Source of the DNA: Candidatus Poribacteria bacterium
GTDB taxonomy: Bacteria; Poribacteria; WGA-4E; WGA-3G
Assembly (NCBI GenBank): GCA_009845505.1
Contig: VXZL01000445.1
Span: 1 to 7,773, forward strand
Reading direction: 5' to 3'
Length of the DNA: 7,773 bases
The position numbers were made by a program, and so were the translations under genes. Below are positions 5,848-7,773 of the stretch, in pieces. Under the pieces are notes generated by a model. The model did not search any database. It was not told the DNA's origin and was given only the letters and a program-made list of their open reading frames with translations. Positions within the stretch are counted from its first letter, which is position 1. Every line of letters starts with the position of its first letter.

Positions 5848-6459
5848 ATGAGAAACATATTGACACTACCGAAACTCATCATTGCCTTGATAGCGATTGT
5901 CTTCGGAGGTTTTGTCCTCTATGGCAGAACCACAGCGCAACCGGTACGCGACTTCATCGGTGAGACCCACCGGTTCGATTCATCGGTTCCTACCCAAATG
6001 GACATCCCTTTGAAAGAACCCGGTAAACCTGAGTTTGGCACGGGGAACGTATCACCAGAACAGATACAGGGATGGATTGAGCTCCTGCGTGCTGAGCACG
6101 ACGGGTCTCGCGTCTTCACGAATGCCATCGCCAATTTGGAACGGCTTTTGAAGCGGGTGTCCTCTACACAGCCGATGCTGCTGCCGAACTACCCAAACCC
6201 GTTCAATCCAGAGACATGGATCCCGTATCAGTTGGCAACGGATGCTGAAGTGCGGGTGTCCATCTATACTGCCGAGGGTAAACTGGTTCGGACGTTGGCA
6301 CTCGGGTATCAAGAAGCGGGAGTGTATCAGAGTCGGTCTCGTGCTGCGTATTGGGATGGTCGGAACGATGTGGGTGAGCGTGTGGCGAGCGGCGTTTATT
6401 TCTATACGTTGACAGCCGGCGATTTCCACGCCACGCGAAAAATGCTGGTCATCAAATAG
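5848..6459 (+). CDS. Short exported protein consisting mainly of a FlgD-Ig/T9SS-type sorting module
   Basis: A 203-residue protein. Residues about 9-31 are strongly hydrophobic (LIIALIAIVFGGFVLYG), forming a signal peptide or an N-terminal membrane anchor, followed by TTAQP. Residues 32-70 are low-complexity and polar. Residues about 69-105 form a predicted helical linker (SPEQIQGWIELLRAEHDG, then NAIANLERLLKRV) of a sort I associate with the same C-terminal module in related proteins. Residues 112-203 are the complete module: LLPNYPNPFNPETWIPYQLA, VSIYTAEGKLVRTLALGY, AAYWDGRNDVGERVASG and TRKMLVIK. In Bacteroidetes and relatives such modules direct type IX secretion or act as Ig-like ends; that role here is inference. 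There is no enzymatic or recognition domain between signal and module, which is unusual. It could be a remnant whose middle was deleted, or a small surface protein in its own right. The next gene starts only 36 bp downstream. Confidence 0.8.
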   Translation: MRNILTLPKLIIALIAIVFGGFVLYGRTTAQPVRDFIGETHRFDSSVPTQMDIPLKEPGKPEFGTGNVSPEQIQGWIELLRAEHDGSRVFTNAIANLERLLKRVSSTQPMLLPNYPNPFNPETWIPYQLATDAEVRVSIYTAEGKLVRTLALGYQEAGVYQSRSRAAYWDGRNDVGERVASGVYFYTLTAGDFHATRKMLVIK

Positions 6460-6470
6460 TATCAAAATTC

Positions 6471-7004
6471 AGATGCGTGAAGAAAGGAGACAAGCATGCG
6501 AAAAACAGTAGTAATTCTCACGTTCTTCCTCTTTTCCGTCCTCGCCGTGATGCTCCCCGAAGTGGCATCGGCGCAGTCGAAGAAGAACACCATTGTCAAT
6601 CAAACCACAGAAAACGTGTCTGTGGTGTATGCGACGTGGCGAAGTGCCACGAACGATATACCAGAAGGGTATCTCACCCGCGGGCATATCAGCCTCAAAC
6701 CCGATAAGTCAGTGAAGTTAACGGGATGGAAAAACGATGTCTATTTTCAGATATTGCAGGGCGGTGAAGCGATCAAACCGGCTGCTGCGGCCAAGACGTT
6801 CGGTTTTTGGGTGCATCCGAGTAAAGGGTTTGTGGTCGTGAGTCCACGTATGGACGGTTCTGTACTACGGGATGAACTGACATATACGAAGCCAGCCGGT
6901 ATCACATTTACGCATGAAGACGGGTTCATCCGATATCCCAATGGTTCGGTGGTGACTGTAGATTCGAGTTGGGTGTCCGTGAGTGAAGCAGGCGAAACGG
7001 ATCC
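6471..7004 (+). repeat. Direct repeat copy B: leader, signal peptide and N-terminal domain shared with 3332-3864
   Basis: Partner of the copy at 3332-3864. 6632-6997 is identical to 3492-3857 (366 bp). The signal-peptide portion (6496-6590) is about 85% identical. Similarity ends after GGATCC at 7004, where this gene enters a dockerin and the other an LTD domain. Confidence 0.95.
6483..6489 (+). promoter_or_regulatory. Ribosome-binding site for the gene at 6496
   Basis: AAAGGAG ends 6 bases before the ATG at 6496, in the leader conserved with the gene at 3356. Confidence 0.75.
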
Positions 7005-7773
7005 CGATAAGGGTCTCTCCTTAGATGTCAACGGAGATGGTGTTATCAATGCTTCGGATGTAGCCATAGTTGCAGCTCTTCTGGGGTCGAGCCTTACTGA
7101 GGCGGATGTTAATGGAGATGGCATAGTGACGGTTGATGATATTAAGTTAGTCTCTGATGCAATAGGCGCAGATGCCGGCGGCACCTCTCCCAATGGGACG
7201 CAGCAACCCACTCTGACAGAAAACACAAGGCGCGGCGAAGTGTTGTGTTATACAGGTCAAACCTGGTGGATTGGTAAAGCAGCAGCAAAGCGCGAATCAC
7301 TCGTTACGCGAGAATCCTTCGCCCTTGCATCAGGAGGTATACAGTCCCGTGAAACTGACGATCAAAACGAGGTGAGACGTTGGATGCTTCAAACAATGAA
7401 CAATGGTGTCGTCGATGTTCTCATCCTATATGGAGATGTCCCTGAGACGATTTACCCAACGGGGAACGGTCTACCCGACGGATCCGTGGCTGAGCGGTGG
7501 CTTGAAACGCCCGACGGAGATACGATTCTGAATCATGCAGATTGGATTTTTTGGGGCGGGGAAAATCAAAAGAATAGGGAAGCAGGGCTGCAAAACATTA
7601 TGGACCTTCCCCACATTACGATGTGGTCCGGTAGACCCGAGGGGGACGGCATCCCTATGAAAGTTACAGCAAAGGGAAAATCACTTATACCAAGTTTAAG
7701 GAATTTTCTATCTGATCGTCCCTTTCGTTTAGATGAGCTTGGAGGCGCCTGGTTTGCTGAACTGATTTTGGCC
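6496..7773 (+). CDS. Exported dockerin protein with shared N-terminal domain and an unrecognised C-terminal domain (3' partial)
   Basis: The frame is open for 426 codons and runs off the window without a stop. Residues 1-27 are a signal peptide (MRKTVVILTFFLFSVLAVML, then VASAQ). Residues 28-167 repeat the unnamed beta-rich domain of the protein at 3356, differing by S/A at its YSTW/YATW motif and T for M at residue 168. Residues 176-222 form a type I dockerin with calcium loops D177-V-N-G-D-G to D188 and D204-V-N-G-D-G to D215. After a Gly/Ser/Thr/Gln linker comes a new domain from about residue 245. It contains EVLCYTGQTWWIG, then VDVLILYGDVPETIYPTGN, ILNHADWIFWGGEN and IMDLPHITMWSG. The alternating hydrophobic strands and glycine turns suggest an alpha/beta (Rossmann-like) fold such as ThuA/class I amidotransferase-like domains. 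I see no diagnostic catalytic triad, so that remains a guess. An internal dockerin between two domains is unusual, since dockerins are normally terminal. The real C-terminus is unseen. Confidence 0.8.
   Translation, partial: MRKTVVILTFFLFSVLAVMLPEVASAQSKKNTIVNQTTENVSVVYATWRSATNDIPEGYLTRGHISLKPDKSVKLTGWKNDVYFQILQGGEAIKPAAAAKTFGFWVHPSKGFVVVSPRMDGSVLRDELTYTKPAGITFTHEDGFIRYPNGSVVTVDSSWVSVSEAGETDPDKGLSLDVNGDGVINASDVAIVAALLGSSLTEADVNGDGIVTVDDIKLVSDAIGADAGGTSPNGTQQPTLTENTRRGEVLCYTGQTWWIGKAAAKRESLVTRESFALASGGIQSRETDDQNEVRRWMLQTMNNGVVDVLILYGDVPETIYPTGNGLPDGSVAERWLETPDGDTILNHADWIFWGGENQKNREAGLQNIMDLPHITMWSGRPEGDGIPMKVTAKGKSLIPSLRNFLSDRPFRLDELGGAWFAELILA

Noticed and set aside
3332..7004. Repeat pair as the ends of a composite transposon
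   Set aside because: The repeats are coding sequence of exported proteins. No transposase, terminal inverted repeats or target-site duplication is visible between or around them.

Overview
The window looks like an accessory stretch of a Candidatus Poribacteria-type genome or a close relative: bacteria of sponges, seawater and sediment, rich in secreted modular proteins. This assignment is inferred from protein style. The signs are the C-terminal module with the NYPNPFNPETWIPY signature and a GERVASG-xYFYTLTAGDF tail, the VELSxFRPVRD / WATQSELNNAGF / YYYQIEDVSLDGQR module, LTD (lamin-tail-like) and dockerin domains, and moderate GC content. No rRNA or conserved housekeeping gene is present to confirm it.

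Every supported gene is on the + strand. (1) 1-65: last 20 residues of a secreted protein with the same C-terminal module. (2) 133-3195: a 1020-residue exported protein with two leucine-rich-repeat blocks, a metzincin/astacin-like zinc protease, a bacterial Ig-like segment, a four-cysteine region of unknown type and a FlgD-Ig/sorting-type C-terminus. (3) 3356-4858: a 500-residue exported protein with an unnamed N-terminal domain, an LTD-like domain and an FnIII-like C-terminal module. (4) 5075-5617: a small exported dockerin protein, followed by an out-of-frame remnant of the sorting module (5613-5702). (5) 5848-6459: a 203-residue protein that is little more than an export signal, a helical linker and the sorting module. 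(6) 6496-7773: a gene running off the window. It shares leader, signal peptide and N-terminal domain with gene 3, then switches to a dockerin and an unrecognised alpha/beta-looking domain.

Intergenic spaces are short (36-230 bp). They hold ribosome-binding sites, a GC-rich hairpin (3313-3330), a possible weak terminator (5714-5756) and a possible small antisense reading frame (4824-5036). No tRNA, rRNA, CRISPR array, complete insertion sequence or phage gene was seen.

The unifying theme is modular reassortment of exported proteins. Genes 3 and 6 share 366 bp of perfect identity that ends abruptly where their C-terminal domains differ. Gene 4 appears to have lost its sorting module through a deletion that left the tail in another frame. 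Gene 2 carries two homologous LRR blocks and an exact 30-bp tandem duplication. The likely collective role is a set of cell-surface or secreted adhesion/processing proteins. No enzymatic pathway links them, and an operon is plausible only for closely spaced pairs such as 5848-6459 with 6496 onward (36 bp apart).
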